Assembly: GCA_038277395.1 (NCBI GenBank)
Contig: CM076195.1
Coordinates: forward strand, 21,414,327 to 21,478,326
Direction of reading: 5' to 3'
DNA from: Dryocosmus kuriphilus
Taxonomy: Eukaryota; Arthropoda; Insecta; Hymenoptera; Cynipidae
Length of the DNA: 64,000 nt
A model generated the notes under the pieces. It was not told the DNA's origin and ran no database searches. It worked only from the letters and a program-made list of their open reading frames with translations. Below, piece by piece: positions 33,081 through 46,250 of the stretch; the first letter of the stretch is position 1; each line of letters starts with the position of its first letter. The position numbers and the translations under genes are program-made.

Positions 33081-33520
33081 AATGTACTTGTAATGTTTAA
33101 AAATCACATTGAATTTAACTTATATAAGGAACTATATATTATTGGTTAATAGAAAGATATTGCACACTGAGCATCATGCTGGGTCTATTTTGTCAGTTTT
33201 TACAAATTAACGAGATAAAATTTACAATGAAATATATTAAAAATTGTTAATTCTACTATTGGAAATAATAAACTAGCTTTTAAGCTGTTCAAGAATCATC
33301 TAACAAAAATTTTATTTAATAACACCAGCCTCTATTAATACATTAAGATTGAAATTACTTCAATGCATTATTTCTGTTTCAGGTAACCGCAATCAATCTA
33401 CCAAATAAATCAGTTACATACATTTTATTATCCACTGTATGAAACTTTGAAATGATCTTGATCACAACAGAGTTACATGTTAAAAATCTAATTCATTTAA
33501 CTGAAACCTTGCTATTATAA
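33080..33520 (+). repeat. Dispersed AT-rich repeat, direct copy (right side, copy A)
   Basis: Diverged unit A with CATCATGCTGGGTCTATTTT and GCATTATTTCTGTTTCAGGT. Confidence 0.75.
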
Positions 33521-34095
33521 CATGATTAGTGAAGCATTGAAGATATTAAACTCAATCATTGTCAATGAAAACATATTTTTCTTAGGTCTACACTGAACTC
33601 TGTTTAAAATAAATATAGTTCACGAGATAAAAAGGCAAACTAGATGAATAATGAATATATTTTTACTATCGATTCCAATACTAATTAGTCAAAATGAATG
33701 ACTTCTTGCATAAAAGCACAAAGATTTTTTTCAGTGATATTGAAACTGAAATTAACCTCAGTTAACTGTTAAAATCTGTGACAAAGAGGAGCTGTTGGTT
33801 CTAGGGAGGATTATTTTGTAGTTGAAAAATGTAGACAATGAAAAATATTTGATTCAATTATTACACACCCTAAATCATACGATAAAGCTTTAAAAGTTGA
33901 GCTGATCCTCTCTTGCACTAACTAAAATAAATTCAGGTGAGCGGAATGAAGAAGAAATACACATACATTATGAAAATTAGTTTTATTTAATTTATTGCAA
34001 TATAGTAAATGTAAAGAATTACATATAACGTTCTATATGTGATTCTTAAGTTATAAGTTCAGGAAATGATCAATCCAATAATTCAAATGTTAGTT
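33521..34095. repeat. Outer end of copy A
   Basis: AT-rich sequence matching 51,760-52,337 and, inverted, 58,466-58,870 plus 55,560-55,690. It stops at GTTAGTT (34,095), where LINE sequence begins. Confidence 0.8.
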
Positions 34096-35510
34096 ATACC
34101 ATCATATCCCTCCTTCCTATTGTTTTTACCTATTCCACCCTTACTTGTGCTCCGATGTCTTTTGTCAGCTTCTTAACCTCCCCCTCTCCTGTTTCGCTGT
34201 CTGTTTTCATGACTTTGAGTATTATGTTTCTTTTTCTCTTTGCCCTTTCTTCTCCCTCCAGTCTTCTTTACACTTGCCTCAATCCCCTGCTTAACCTCTC
34301 ATTATCCTCCTTCACTTGCTCACTACCTCCTCCTTTCTCCCTCATATTCTCATTCGTCACCTCCATTTTTCTCACTCTCTCCTCTATTTGTACTATTTCC
34401 CTTTCCCTATTTCCCTCGTACTCCCTCTGCCTCTCTTCTATACTTTCCAATTTACTCCATACCTTTCCTTTTTCCAGTTTCCAACGTTCATCCCAATCTT
34501 CCCACTTCTCTTTCATCTTCTTAACCTTTCTCCATAATAACTTCTTCCCCCTTTATCTGCATTCCTTCGAGCTTTTCATACGTCTCCTCCTTGAAGCTAT
34601 TAATTAAGGCTTCTATTTTCTGAAAAATATCCCCTCCCCTCTTGCCCTTTCAGGGGTCTTTTTCTTCCATTTGGATTTTTTTATCTCTTTTTCTTTCTCT
34701 CATACTTGCTCTTCTTCTATTTTCCTTCTTTCCATAACCGATATATCCCCCTCGCTGCCGGTAGAGCTCTCCCTTTGTTGCCATTTCTCTAGTAAAGTCT
34801 TCGACCCCTCGTTGCTCACCCTGTCTCTCTCTACCTTTTTCACGTTCGTCTTCCTCCCCCTTCTTTTTCCTGTTCTGCTGAGCGTCATGAATTCATGCTC
34901 GCCACCGTGGCCAACGCTGACGTCCCTGCTCTCATCTATCACTCCTGTTGCATACCCACTATTCCGGCTTTCATTCGTTCCGCGTGAGTTTGAGCTACTT
35001 TCGGCCTTCTGCTGCCCTCTGTCTACCGGACTTTGTAATAACGACATTCTGCTCTACCTTACCTTCCAATAATTGTCCAACTCTATGCGCCTACCCAACA
35101 CTTCCCCTTGGCAGTTAATTCCGTTCACCCCTATCCCTCTGCCTACAACTCACCATCCTGACTCCGAACCTAAACCATCTCTGTGTCCATCGTTCTATCC
35201 CTTTCTTCGCGCCCCTTGACCTTTCCACCCTTTCGCTCAACTCCGCGCTGAGAGACAACTTACAACCTAACCTCAAACTCACCACTCATTCACTTTCTGT
35301 TTTTTTGATTCACCTTCGCACTTTTCCTTACACTCCCTTCACTCACGCTAAACTTTCAACGCTTTCTTTATCACACAACACACTTTCAACTTACTCACTC
35401 CACTCTTCCCTTCTGTTTATCCAAAAACGATCGCACTTCAAAAACTCCGTACTGACTCTATTTGCACTGGAAACGAAAGTTCGTTACGTTAGTTAGTTTG
35501 TTGGTGGACA
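34096..35510 (-). pseudogene. 5' fragment of a LINE, minus strand, ORF1 N-terminus
   Basis: An ATG at 35,045-35,047 opens MSLLQSPVDRGQQKAESSSN and continues to 34,700; after a frame change a charged coiled coil follows (EKVWSKLESIEERQREYEGN-like, 34,268-34,516). The pattern of a low-complexity N-terminus plus coiled coil is that of LINE ORF1, but the family differs from the LINE at 35,511. Upstream sequence to about 35,510 would be its 5' UTR. Everything beyond the coiled coil is missing at the junction with copy A (34,095). Confidence 0.6.
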
Positions 35511-37195
35511 GAGAGTAGGGTATTGAAGTTGTACGAGACTGGGGAAATGGATGTTTTGGTAAGTTTTGGTTATCGTTAGTTACTACTGTCTTTTTTTGTG
35601 GAAATAGTCAGAACGATAAAGGATAGGTGAGGGGAGCGTGGGGAGCGGAGCGAAAGGTCAATAAGTGACGAGGGAGGCCAGTGAGTAAGGTAGCGGATTA
35701 GCAGGCTAATGGGTATCAGGCCGATTACGAGGAGACCAATGCAACAGAACGCTAGAGGGCTATACGTGCCCGAAGAAGAGAATTAGAGACTCAGACCCAG
35801 TGTGCAATGAATGAAGTGACGAGCCGGGCAGGTGGGGCGAGTGTGGACGACGCAGAGAGGTTAGAGTTTGGTAAATCAGTTGATAACGGGTTGGAGTCAA
35901 ATAAGGCCATAGATAAGGCATTAGATAAGACAATGGAAAATATGTTCCGAGAGTTAGAGAAGGTAGTGAGTAGTGGGCTAGCGGAAGAGAAGGAACAGGG
36001 GAGGGGAACAGAGGGGATAGTTAGAAAGATAAAGGGAAATGGGAGAAATGGGAAAAGTGCTGAAAGAAAGAGAAAGGAAAAGTGTGGCAAAAATTAGAGA
36101 GGATGGAGGAAGAACAGAGAAAAAAGCAGGAAGAAGGGAGAAAGGTAATAAGGCAGGTAGAAGAGAGGGTACGTAACTTAGAATGCAGAGCTGAAAGTCA
36201 AGAGAATCGTGAGGAAATAGGTAGAGAGGACGAGAAAGAGGTAGATTTCAACTTGAGAGAGGAGAATGGGAGAATAAAAAGTAGAGTAGGTGGGTTAGAA
36301 AAGAAAACGGAGGTTTTTGAAAGGGGAAAGAAAAGGATCAATGTCTTTATAAAAGGATTGCCAGTAGAAAGCGAAACGGGAAAGAAGGAGGTAGAGAAAC
36401 TTTTAAGGGACATAGGGGCAAGTGTCAAGGTGCAGGAGATAAAGGGGGTGGGCATCAAGACAGGAGGAAAAGCTAGGATGTACGTAGTCAAACTGGGAAG
36501 TGAAATGGAGAGGGGAGAGGTAATGAGGAAAAAGAAGGTGCTTAGGGGAAGAAAATAAAGAATTGATGAAGATATAACATGGAGGGAGAGAAGGAAAAGA
36601 TGGTTAATAGGAGAGAGGGCTTGGGAGGAGAGGCGAAAAGGGAATAGAGATTGGTTTGGGAGAGACATGTATTGGGTGAATGAGACGGTGTGGATACGGA
36701 CGAAGAGAGAGAGGACTTGAAAATAGGTGAGCGATCTCAAGGTCGAAGGGGAGTAGAGTCGACTAAGAACAGAGTAGAAGCGCCGCGGTTTGCGAACGAG
36801 ATAAGAGGAAGAATATGGGGAGAAGGGAAAGAAAGTGCGAAAAAGGGATTAAAGTAGTTTTTTGGAATGTACTAGGGATGGACGAAGAAATTGGAAGGGT
36901 TGAGAGAAAGGACAGGTCATACAGGGTAGAGAAGAGCCAAAATGATTCGTATGAAGGCAAAAGGAAAGTCAGTAGAGTCCAGGATTATGGTACCATGAAT
37001 AGAATGGAAATGGCGAGAGGAAACGGAAGCCCAAGGTCTTGAGCGGCAGTGCGTAGATTTAGATTAGAGATTAAGAAGTTATGTACATATAGGATAAGGT
37101 AGGAATAAGTATTTGTAAAATCTGCGCTGGATGTAAAGATGTGAAGTTTATGTAATGACTCTCAAACCCGTAAAAGGGAGAGAATAAATAAACGT
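35511..37195 (+). pseudogene. Internally deleted L1-like LINE with 5' UTR (copy B)
   Basis: Same element as at 18,826 but with more of its 5' end. ORF1 starts at the ATG at 35,807 (MNEVTSRAGGASVDDAERLE), shifts frame near 36,082-36,097 and goes on as a coiled coil and RRM-like core NVFIKGLPVESETGKKEVEK to a stop at 36,558. ORF2 starts near 36,815 with IKVVFWNVLGM (36,848-36,880) and then runs out of recognisable endonuclease within 60 codons. The 3' UTR ends GAGAATAAATAAACGTAC near 37,195. No RT. Because A and B share the deletion, it precedes the duplication. Confidence 0.82.
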
Positions 37196-37296
37196 ACATT
37201 ATTGTCATGATTATGTTATTACAAGTCTTAGATCCCTTACATTTTAATAATAATAATAATAATAATAAACAGAATGCGTTCGGGTCAAAGAAATGG

Positions 37297-38030
37297 ACGA
37301 ATAGTACTTCTAATGTTTAAAAAATCACATTGAATTAAATTTATTAAAAGAACTATGTATTACAGAGTAATAAAAAGACATTGCGTACTTAGTACCATGC
37401 TGGGTCTATTTTATCAGTTTTTATAAATTAACGAGATAAAATTTTTCAATGACGTATATCACATGTGTTAAATCTACTATTGGAAATAATAAAAGAGCTT
37501 TTAAGCTGTTAAAAATCAGCTAATTAAAGTATTCTTTAATAACACAAGCCTCCCTTAGTTCATTAACGATTGAAATTATTTGAAGACATTATTTCTGCTT
37601 CAAGTAACCGCAGTCAGTTTACCAAATAAATCAGCTACATAAATTTTTTATAACCCACTGTAAGAAAATTTTAAATAATCTTTAACACAACAGAGTAATA
37701 TGCTAAAAATCCAGTTTGTTTAAGTAAAACCTTGCAATACTCGAAAACTGTAAAGGATATGATAAAAATTTATTTATAAAAGGGGATGTTTTAGGACAGA
37801 TCTAAACGATACACAAAAAAAAGGTTTCAGGATTTGCGAATATATCGAAAGCTGTAAGAGATACGTAAAAACGGGCAAAATTTTAATTCTTACAAAAGAG
37901 TTTCTCAAACTGATCTAAATGATACACTAAAGAAATTTTCAAAAGTAAGGAGGGTTGTTGAGTTGCAGGCAATAATCAGTAATATAGGGATGAGGCGATG
38001 GTCTTTTTAGAAGAATTTCGTGAAACGTAA
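37297..38030 (+). repeat. Dispersed AT-rich repeat, direct copy (copy B)
   Basis: Counterpart of 20,260-20,990. Confidence 0.8.
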
Positions 38031-38200
38031 GACTTGCACTAGTAGGTCTTTGACTTTATCAACAAATTTACTATTGATACTTTCCGCAAGTATACGTCAC
38101 TCGTCTCCAGCTATCTCTTTGGTTCTTCATTAACTAATTCCTTAGCAAATTTCTCTTTGATGTTTGTTCACAGGAATCTGACGTCATATTTGGTGTCCCA

Positions 38201-39870
38201 TTTTGTTCTTGTGTGAGGACGTTGTTCTCCTCGCAGTGTTTATAGATGCCTTTGGATATAATAGCCGTGAGACACTTGTAGAGTGTGGAAAGGCAGGCAA
38301 TTGGTCGATAGTCTTTAGGACTATTAGGATCTGGTTTTTTGGTATCGTATACGTGACTCCCTCTGTCATCAAGGAAGGCATAAGTTCCGGATTGTCTAGA
38401 ATGGCCTGGAGAGCACCTGCAAGGGCGCGGTGCAAAGCTACCAGATACTTGTACTAGAAACTGTGCACCCCGTCCGGACCAGCCGCCTTCCAGTTCTTTG
38501 CCTTCTATAGGACGCGAGTTACCTTAGAAGCTGTGATAGATAGATGATCCATCGCAGGCAGTTCTGAAACTCTGTCCTTCTCGAGGTCAAGCCACGGCGT
38601 GTCCAGATCACTTGACACATGATTACCCCAGATACCTGACCAATATCCAGCCATCTCCTCAGCACTCGGGGGTTCACTGGCATTATTGATTTCTCCATCA
38701 GAAAGTTTACAGTAAAATTTCTTTTCATTCTGTAGGAAGGTCTTGTTGTCATAGTCTCTCAATTACTTCGTCTAGATCTTCAGATGTTCTTGGATTGATG
38801 TTAAGTGGACGAAGAATTTCCTCCACGTAGCGAGTCAGCTTCTGTGCTCGATTGCCCTTTCGAAATTGGTACAACCGAACAAGTTTAGCTCTTATTTTGC
38901 TGACTTCGTTTTGAAGCCTAAACTTCCACGGAGGATCTGACTTACTCCTGGGGAAGTAAGTGTTATTTCCCCTAGGCTTCATTTTGATGTTCAACGTCCT
39001 GGCGCACGCGACGGCAGCGTAATATGCAATAGTCTCCAACTGCTCTAAGCTCATGTCTTGACGCAGGAACAGAGACAATATGTGGTTGTTTACGCTGCCA
39101 ATTAACCGAAGAAGGTCGTTGTTAATCCTAAATTTTGGAAGAGCACCCCTTTGGGATGGTTCCTGTTCCGTAAGCTCTATAATGGCATCAGTGAAGTACC
39201 CTAAAAGGCGCAAGCTCCCTGAATTAAGCTCTTCAATCGAGTCCGCAAGGGCTTGCTCCGCCGGATGAAGCCCTAAAGACTGACGACTATGTGACAGTCT
39301 TCGTTCCACATCCCCCGGGTCAACTTTCTGGCCATCTGTAGCGTCTTGTATTTCAGGCAGAATCTCCAGCTCGACCGCCTCCATGGGGCTCATTTCGGGG
39401 AGCGCAAGTTGTTGTTGCACTCGCCTCTTGATTTTCTCAATTTCGACCACGGAAAGGGGCTTACGCTGCTCAATTGAGCGGAATTGGTCAGCTAGATGTT
39501 GGGGTGTCACCCTCGAAGCCAAATCCGGATGAAGGCCTATAAAGAGACGATGCTGCTCATACGTCCCCCCCCCCCCCCCCCCCCCCGGGCGAAAAAGCTA
39601 CAAAGTGACATCTGACCACATCCTTATTCATGGGTTTCCATGATATCCGCTTTCTGGTCTGTGTACCCACCTGTTGTTATTGGAGTGCGGTTTCAACCTC
39701 AGATCTTATTCAACTGATGGTTCTTCTGTGCAGGAGATTCTCCTGAGTTATCAAAAGTGTTCTCCGACTAAGGTCATCTCTTGTTACTGTCGGTAATTCC
39801 GGAAATCTCGCCAGAAATTTTCGGCGAAAGGCTATCCCGTCCTATGAAGCAGTGGTCGCACCTAACTCAT
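38201..39870 (-). pseudogene. 5' half of an RLE-type LINE, copy B
   Basis: Counterpart of 21,163-22,890, here with a longer open N-terminal frame (38,749-39,522, 257 codons) starting in the C run side. The stretch encoding LRRFKRSTARG is deleted, joining TAGTCTCTC directly to AATTACTTCG near 38,760. The RT entry and everything after TQEQ are cut at the same base as in copy A, so the truncation is older than the duplication. A run of about 20 C lies at 39,566-39,586. Confidence 0.8.
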
Positions 39871-39879
39871 TTTCAAATT

Positions 39880-41060
39880 ATTATTATTCTTATTATTATT
39901 AATATTATTATTATTATTTTGGGTGGCTACCTATAGAATTTTCTAGAAGCGTGTCGAAACAATGTATTTGTATATATCCTCAACTGATGTACGTACTATC
40001 TTAGTTTATTAATATATCTCCCTCTTTATCTTAAAGCTGCAGAAGGTGCTATGTACATCATAAATACTTCAAGTCATCACAGGAGTACAATGTCAGCAAG
40101 CCTCCGTACTTAGATACTGATTGAATGACATTTTAGCACAGACACGAACAATCATCATCGCCTGCTGGTAAATGAGTTCTTTTTACGGACATTTACCATG
40201 AACATGAACTATCATCGTCTGTCGGTTACTGTCTAATTTTACAGTCATTCAGCACGGACATGAACGATTATCGACTTCCGATGACTGATTAATTTTGCAA
40301 ACATTTAGCCTGGAACAGAACCCTTCCGCCGAACTGTGGTTTTACAAGCATTTATGTTGGAACAGAACTCTGCCCCTGCAACCTATATCTGAGCAACCCG
40401 CCGTAATTGATTACTGACTGAAATTCATTTTAGCACAGACACAAACCATCATCACCTGTCGGTCACTGATTAGTTTTCCTGACACACATTTAGCATGGAC
40501 ACAAACCATCGGTAAATGACTGGCTTTACGTTCGTCAAATTCATACATAATCTCATAGCAGTGACGCTTCAAGGACTCTTCGAACTATGAAAGTTGTCGA
40601 TGCATGTTGGCAATTGTCGATAACTCGGGAATCGCCGATACGATCAACCTGGAAGCTTCTAGAAAAATTCTCTATGGAAACTTCTTTCGCAGTACTTTCG
40701 AGTCCTCAATGTGTCACGTGATGTCAAATAAAACTACTTATAGTTCTGTTATCTCATTTCTGGTGTGGTGAAATTAGCCGACTTTATTAGTAAGAGTTTC
40801 TCAGCCATTGCTAATTTTTATTTTTTTTCTTGAGCGATATGAATAAGACACAGTCAATAATAATCAATCTCCTTGCTTGGATTTTCAGCCCAACATTTGC
40901 TTTTAAAAAACTCGTTAAATTAGTTACACAGACAAACACACACGCACACATACGCAGTGAAATACAGAATTTAACCTGAAACAGAAACCTTTCATCAAAC
41001 TGAAGTTTCTAGAAACATTTAGCCTGCTGCTCGGCAACCCACCTTACTTGGATCAATTCA
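39880..41060 (+). repeat. Inverted-repeat arm with subrepeat array (copy B)
   Basis: Counterpart of 22,900-24,090; subrepeats at 40,120-40,560; inverted match at 48,890-49,890. Confidence 0.75.
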
Positions 41061-41860
41061 GACACTTACCACCATCTTCGCCTCATCCCTAAATTACTGA
41101 TTATTGCCTGAAGCTCGACTACACTCCTTACTTTTGAAAATTTCTTTAGTGTATCATTTGGATTAGATTGAGAAACTGTTTTGTAAGAATTAACATTTTG
41201 CCCGTTTTTACGTATCTCTTACAGTTCTCGATATATTCGCAAATTTTGGAATTTTTTTTTTTGGTGTATCATTTAGATCTGCCCGAAAACATCCCCTTTT
41301 CTAAATAAATTTTTATCATTTCCTTTAGCGTTTTCGAGTATTGCAAGGTTTGCGTTAAATGAATTGGGTTTTTAGCATATTACTCTGTTGTGTTAAAGAT
41401 TATTTCAAAGTTTCTTACAGTGGGTTAGAAAATTTATGTAGCTGATTTATTTTGTAGATTGACTGCGGTTACTTGAAGCAGAAATAATGTCTTCAAATAA
41501 TTTCAATCGTTAATGAAATAAGGGAAGCTAGCGTCACTAAATAATATTTTTATTAGCTGACTTTTAACAGATAAAAAGCTCGTTTATTATTTCGAACAGT
41601 AGATATAACACACGTAATATACGTGATTGTAAATTTTACCTCGTAATTCATAAAAAATGATAAAGTAGACCCAGCATGGTACAAAGAATGCAATGTCTTT
41701 CTGTTACTCTATAATATATAGTTCTTTTAATGAGTTAAATTCAATGCGATTTCCTAAACATTATAAGTTCTACTCATCTTCATTTCTTTTACCCGAACTC
41801 ATACTGCTTATTATTATTATTAAAATGTAATAGATTTAAGACTTGTAATAATATAATCAT
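41060..41860 (-). repeat. Dispersed AT-rich repeat, inverted copy (copy B)
   Basis: Counterpart of 24,090-24,860. Confidence 0.8.
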
Positions 41861-41879
41861 TCTCGGGAATCCCCTTCCA

Positions 41880-42520
41880 AACCAACACAAGCTCTCAAAT
41901 TTGGAATTTTTTTTGGCGTATCGTTTAGATCTGCCCGAAAACATCCCCTTTTCTAAATACATTTTTGTCATATCTTTTACCGTTTTCGAGTATTGCAAGG
42001 TTTTAGTTAAATGAATTTGATTTTTAGCATAATACTCTTTTGTGTTAAAGATTAGTTCAAAGTTTTTTACGATGAATTATAAAATTTATGTAGCCGATTT
42101 ATTTGGCAGATTGACTGCGATTGCTGAAAACAGAAATAATGTCTTTAAATAATTTAAATCGTTAATGAAATAAGGGAGGACAGCGTTATTAAATAATATT
42201 TTTATTAGCTGATTTTTAGCAGCTTAAAAGCTCGTTTATTATTACCAACAGTAGATTTAACACATGTAATATACGTGATTGTAAATTTTATCTCGTTCAT
42301 TTATAAAAACTGATAAAATAGATCCAGCATTATACTAAGTATGCAATATGCTTCTATTATTCTATAATATATAGTTCTTTTAATAAGTCAAATTCAATGT
42401 GATTTTTTAAATATTATAAGTACTACTCATCTTCATTTCTTTTACCCGAAATATTTTTGCTTATTATTAAAATATAAGAGGTCTATCACTTGTAATAATA
42501 TGATCATGACAATAATGAAG
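41880..42520 (-). repeat. Dispersed AT-rich repeat, second inverted copy (copy B)
   Basis: Counterpart of 25,010-25,610. Confidence 0.8.
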
Positions 42521-43460
42521 AATGCATTCTGCCCTAAACGTATCACGCTTTAGCAACGAGGGACTTTGAAACATTGCGATGAGTAGAAACTTTCGATATT
42601 GTCTAAATTAGCTTCTTCAACGATGGATTTTCCGCTGAATTTTACACACGCTCTAACATCGAGGGACTTTGGACCATTACGATGGTTAGAAACTTTCGAT
42701 ATTGCTTAAAAACTCGTTAAATTATTCACACACACACACAAACACACACACGCGCGCGCGCGCACGCGTATTGAGGTACAGACATTTAACCTGAAGCAGA
42801 ACCCTTCCACCAAACTTCCGTTTTTACAAACATTTAGCCAGCAGTTCGGCAACCCGCCTTACTTGACAGAATTCAGACACTTACCTCCACTGCCCAGTTC
42901 CAACATTACCGATTATTGCAGGCAGCTTGACAACCCGCCTTACTTGGTTTCATTTTAGCACGGACACAAACCCTCATCACCCGTCGGTTACTGACTAATT
43001 TTACACATATTTAGCATAGACACGAACCATCATCGCCTGTCGGTAAATGTTTGGTTTTTATCTCGGCAACCCTCTGTACTAGCACGGACACAAACCGTCA
43101 TAACACTGATTAACTTAACGAACATTTAGCACGGACAGTGGACACGAACCCTAAATTACTGACTAACGGCAAAGGACTCGATTCACCTGTATCAGATTTC
43201 TACCTTACCGACTGACGGTAACCACCTGCCCCATATTTCTACCTTGTCTACTGATGGCAACTACCTAACACAGATTCCTACCTTCCGACTGATGGTAACA
43301 AGCTGCTATGTTTCTATCTGATACGGATTTCGAATGATATTACCGGCTATTGTTGGCGTCATCTTTCGTCGTATCATTTAGCCTGGAACGGAACCCTACC
43401 TTACCGACTGAGGGTAATACCATCTGTAGATAACTTAGCATGGACACGAACCACTGAGGG
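42521..43460. repeat. CA/CG microsatellite and subrepeat array (copy B)
   Basis: Counterpart of 25,611-26,560; CACACA and CGCGCG run at 42,727-42,770. Confidence 0.8.
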
Positions 43461-43659
43461 AGTAGTGGCGACTCACGGCGTCAGTACGTGGGCGCACGGA
43501 TTGTCATTGTGACCCAGAACTGTCCTAGCTATACTAGTGTTCAGTTTTTTCTAGTCTTTATTCAAGTTAAGCATTTTTACTTTCTAGACGATCACACTTC
43601 TCTTTGCACTCCATTAGGTCTTTCAGTATCTTATTACTCGACTGACCTTAAAGTATTTT

Positions 43660-45110
43660 AATAGATTAAAAAAAAATTTAATATTTTAAAATATCTCAAA
43701 GGTATTTAAAATATTTTAAAGTTTTTCAAGAGACTTAAAACGATTTGCAAGAATTTAGATGGATTTCTAAAAGTTTTAAAATATTCCAATAGACTTTAAA
43801 AGATTTTTTAAATGTGAAATGATTTCAAGCGATTTTTAGTAATTTCGAGACATGTTAAATGATTCTTATTTTGAAGTAATCTGCAAAAGAGTTTAAACTA
43901 TTTTAATAGACTTTGAAATATTTAAAAGAATTTTAAAGTATTTCAAGGAATTTTAGGTGATATTAAACAATTTCAAGAGATATTAGGAGAATTAAGGGGA
44001 CTTTAAATGATTTTGAAGAACTTCAAAGCGATTTTAATGGCTTTTAAGAGCTTTAAAAGATTTTAAGTAATTTTGAAGAATCTTAAAAATTTTTAAAGTG
44101 TTTTAGGATTTCCAAGAGATTGCAAGTCATTTTGAATGCATTTGAAGAATTTCAAGAAACTTCAAAGAAACTTTGAAGGATTTTAAGATGTTTCAGTGAT
44201 TTTTGGGAAACTTGAAGCAATTTTAAGACATTAAAAAAGGGTTTAAAGGGATTAAAGTATTTTAAAATAATTTTTAAGAATTTAAAGGGATTTTAAAAAG
44301 ATTGTAAAATACTTTAATAGTTTTTAAAAGATTTTTTATAAATCTCAAAGAATTTCAAGATATTTCGAGTGTTTATGAAGGACGAAAAAAAATTTCTGGT
44401 TATTTACAAAAGATTTCAAAGCATTATAATAGATTTCAAAATATTCTGAAACATTTCGAAAATTTAAAAAAAATTTGAAACCATTTCAGCTGATTTAAGG
44501 AATTCTAAGGGATTTTAAAGGATCTAAAAGTATTTCAAGAGAACTAAAACGATTTTGAAAAATTTCAAAGCGATTTTAAGGGATTTAGAAGATCTAAAAT
44601 GAATTTTAAGTAATTTAAAGGAATTTAAAGTAATTCAAAAAAGTTTTAGGATTTCCAAGAGATTTCAAGTAATTTTTAACGAATTTGAGGAATTTCAAGG
44701 GATGTCAAAGAAAGTTTAAAGAATTTGAAGGGATTTTGTTATTTTTTGGTAATTTTGAAAGATTTTAAGGCATTACCAAAAATATCTTAAAGGAGTTGAA
44801 GCGATTTGAAATGATTTTAAAGAATTTGAAATGATTTTTAAAATATTTTAATAAATTTCAAATACCTTTTAAAATTTCGAAAGGATTTTAAGCAATTTCA
44901 AGTGATTTTAAGCAATTTCAAGGGATTTTAAGTTACGTTAAAGTATTTCAAGAGACTTAAAATGATTTTAAAGAATTTAAGGGGTGTTAAACGATTTAAA
45001 AGTATTTTAGTAGCTTTTAAAATATTTTTTAAAGTTTCAAAAGATTTGAAGAGATTTTAAATGATTTTTTGACATTTTTAAGAGATTTTAGCGCACCTAA
45101 GAAATGAATT
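43660..45110. repeat. Phased A/T-tract low-complexity DNA (copy B)
   Basis: Counterpart of 26,750-28,200. Confidence 0.85.
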
Positions 45111-46250
45111 TACAATAAAAAATTGATTTTCGACAAAATAACTTAATTTTTAACTAAAGGAAGGCCAGTTTTTAACAAAATAGTCACATTTTCATCCAAA
45201 AAAGGTGAATTTTAAAACGAGAATGTTAGAGTTGAATTCATATAAATAACAATTTATATAATTCTATAGTGTTATCTAAATTTTTATTTATATGAATTCA
45301 AATACATAACCCAAGCTTTATGTACTGTGAAATAAGTGGTCTGCAATAAACAGTCTTTTATATTTTCATTAATTTTTGCATTCATTCTTTGCATCTTTCA
45401 ACATTATTTATTCATTTTTAATTATCATGTAATACGTTCCCTGTAATGCTTTTCCTCTAATTATTTTCCTGTAATCGCGAAAAAATTACAAGGAATTCAT
45501 TACAGAAAAATCCGTAAGGGTAATTCCAATAAGTTATACAATAACCGAAGGGTAAATAACTTGACCTTACATGCTTTCTTTATACCTACTTATATGGAAA
45601 CTTTGCAAAACCTTTGGTGTCTTAAAATGCTTATCTCAACATTACAAAATTTACTTTTTACAATTTTATTTTAATTGTAAAATACATAAATTTAACTCTG
45701 TGCATTAATTTTGAAAACGAAAAATATTATTAATTCAATAAGTATTCCAAAATTTTATTGGGATATGGTACACATTCACTTTTATAAAAAAATTCTAGTA
45801 AATATTTGGCCATTTTTTAAATTGTACGACATTGCTGCACCATGTTTCACCAGGAATGAAATTATAATAATATCTGCATTAGTTACTAAAATGCTATAAG
45901 AACTTAACTTTCAAATGATATAAAAAATAAAAAAGGTCAGAAATTCATGTAGTTGTTTCTTAGAAAATCCCACACATTTTTTAAATAAAACTCCTTTCAC
46001 AACACCTTCGAAACAAAAATTTGTAATATTTGTATTAAATGATAAGTATCAGATCTTTTCTATTCAAAGCAAATAATGGAGAATTAATTGTATTAATTGT
46101 GGATGTTTAATTAAAGCTGATTAAAGTCAGTCCCTGTACTACTCACGCTTGATGATTGACAAAAAATCCTCTTCTTCGCAAACAAAAAATATGAAAGTCG
46201 TTGCCTTATCAACTTTTTTTCTTATAAATTATTTATTTATTGTGTATATA
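45111..46250. other. AT-rich DNA, hairpin, no gene (copy B)
   Basis: Counterpart of 28,200-29,380, including the TTGAATTCATATAAATAA hairpin near 45,234-45,304. Confidence 0.5.

Larger units (their letters stand above)
18826..34095. repeat. Segmental duplication, copy A
   Basis: Collinear with copy B (35,860-52,337); from GTTAGAGTTTGGTAAATCAG at the left to AATTCAAATGTTAGTT at the right. Substitutions and small indels are spread throughout (LINE-encoded peptides differ at several positions), so it is a real, not recent, duplication. Copy A lacks the mariner found in B. Confidence 0.95.

Noticed and set aside
34155..34607. 150-codon plus-strand frame rich in Ser, Leu and Pro
   Set aside because: It is the antisense of the LINE ORF1 coiled coil on the minus strand; the same holds for 19,164-19,634 and 36,198-36,740.
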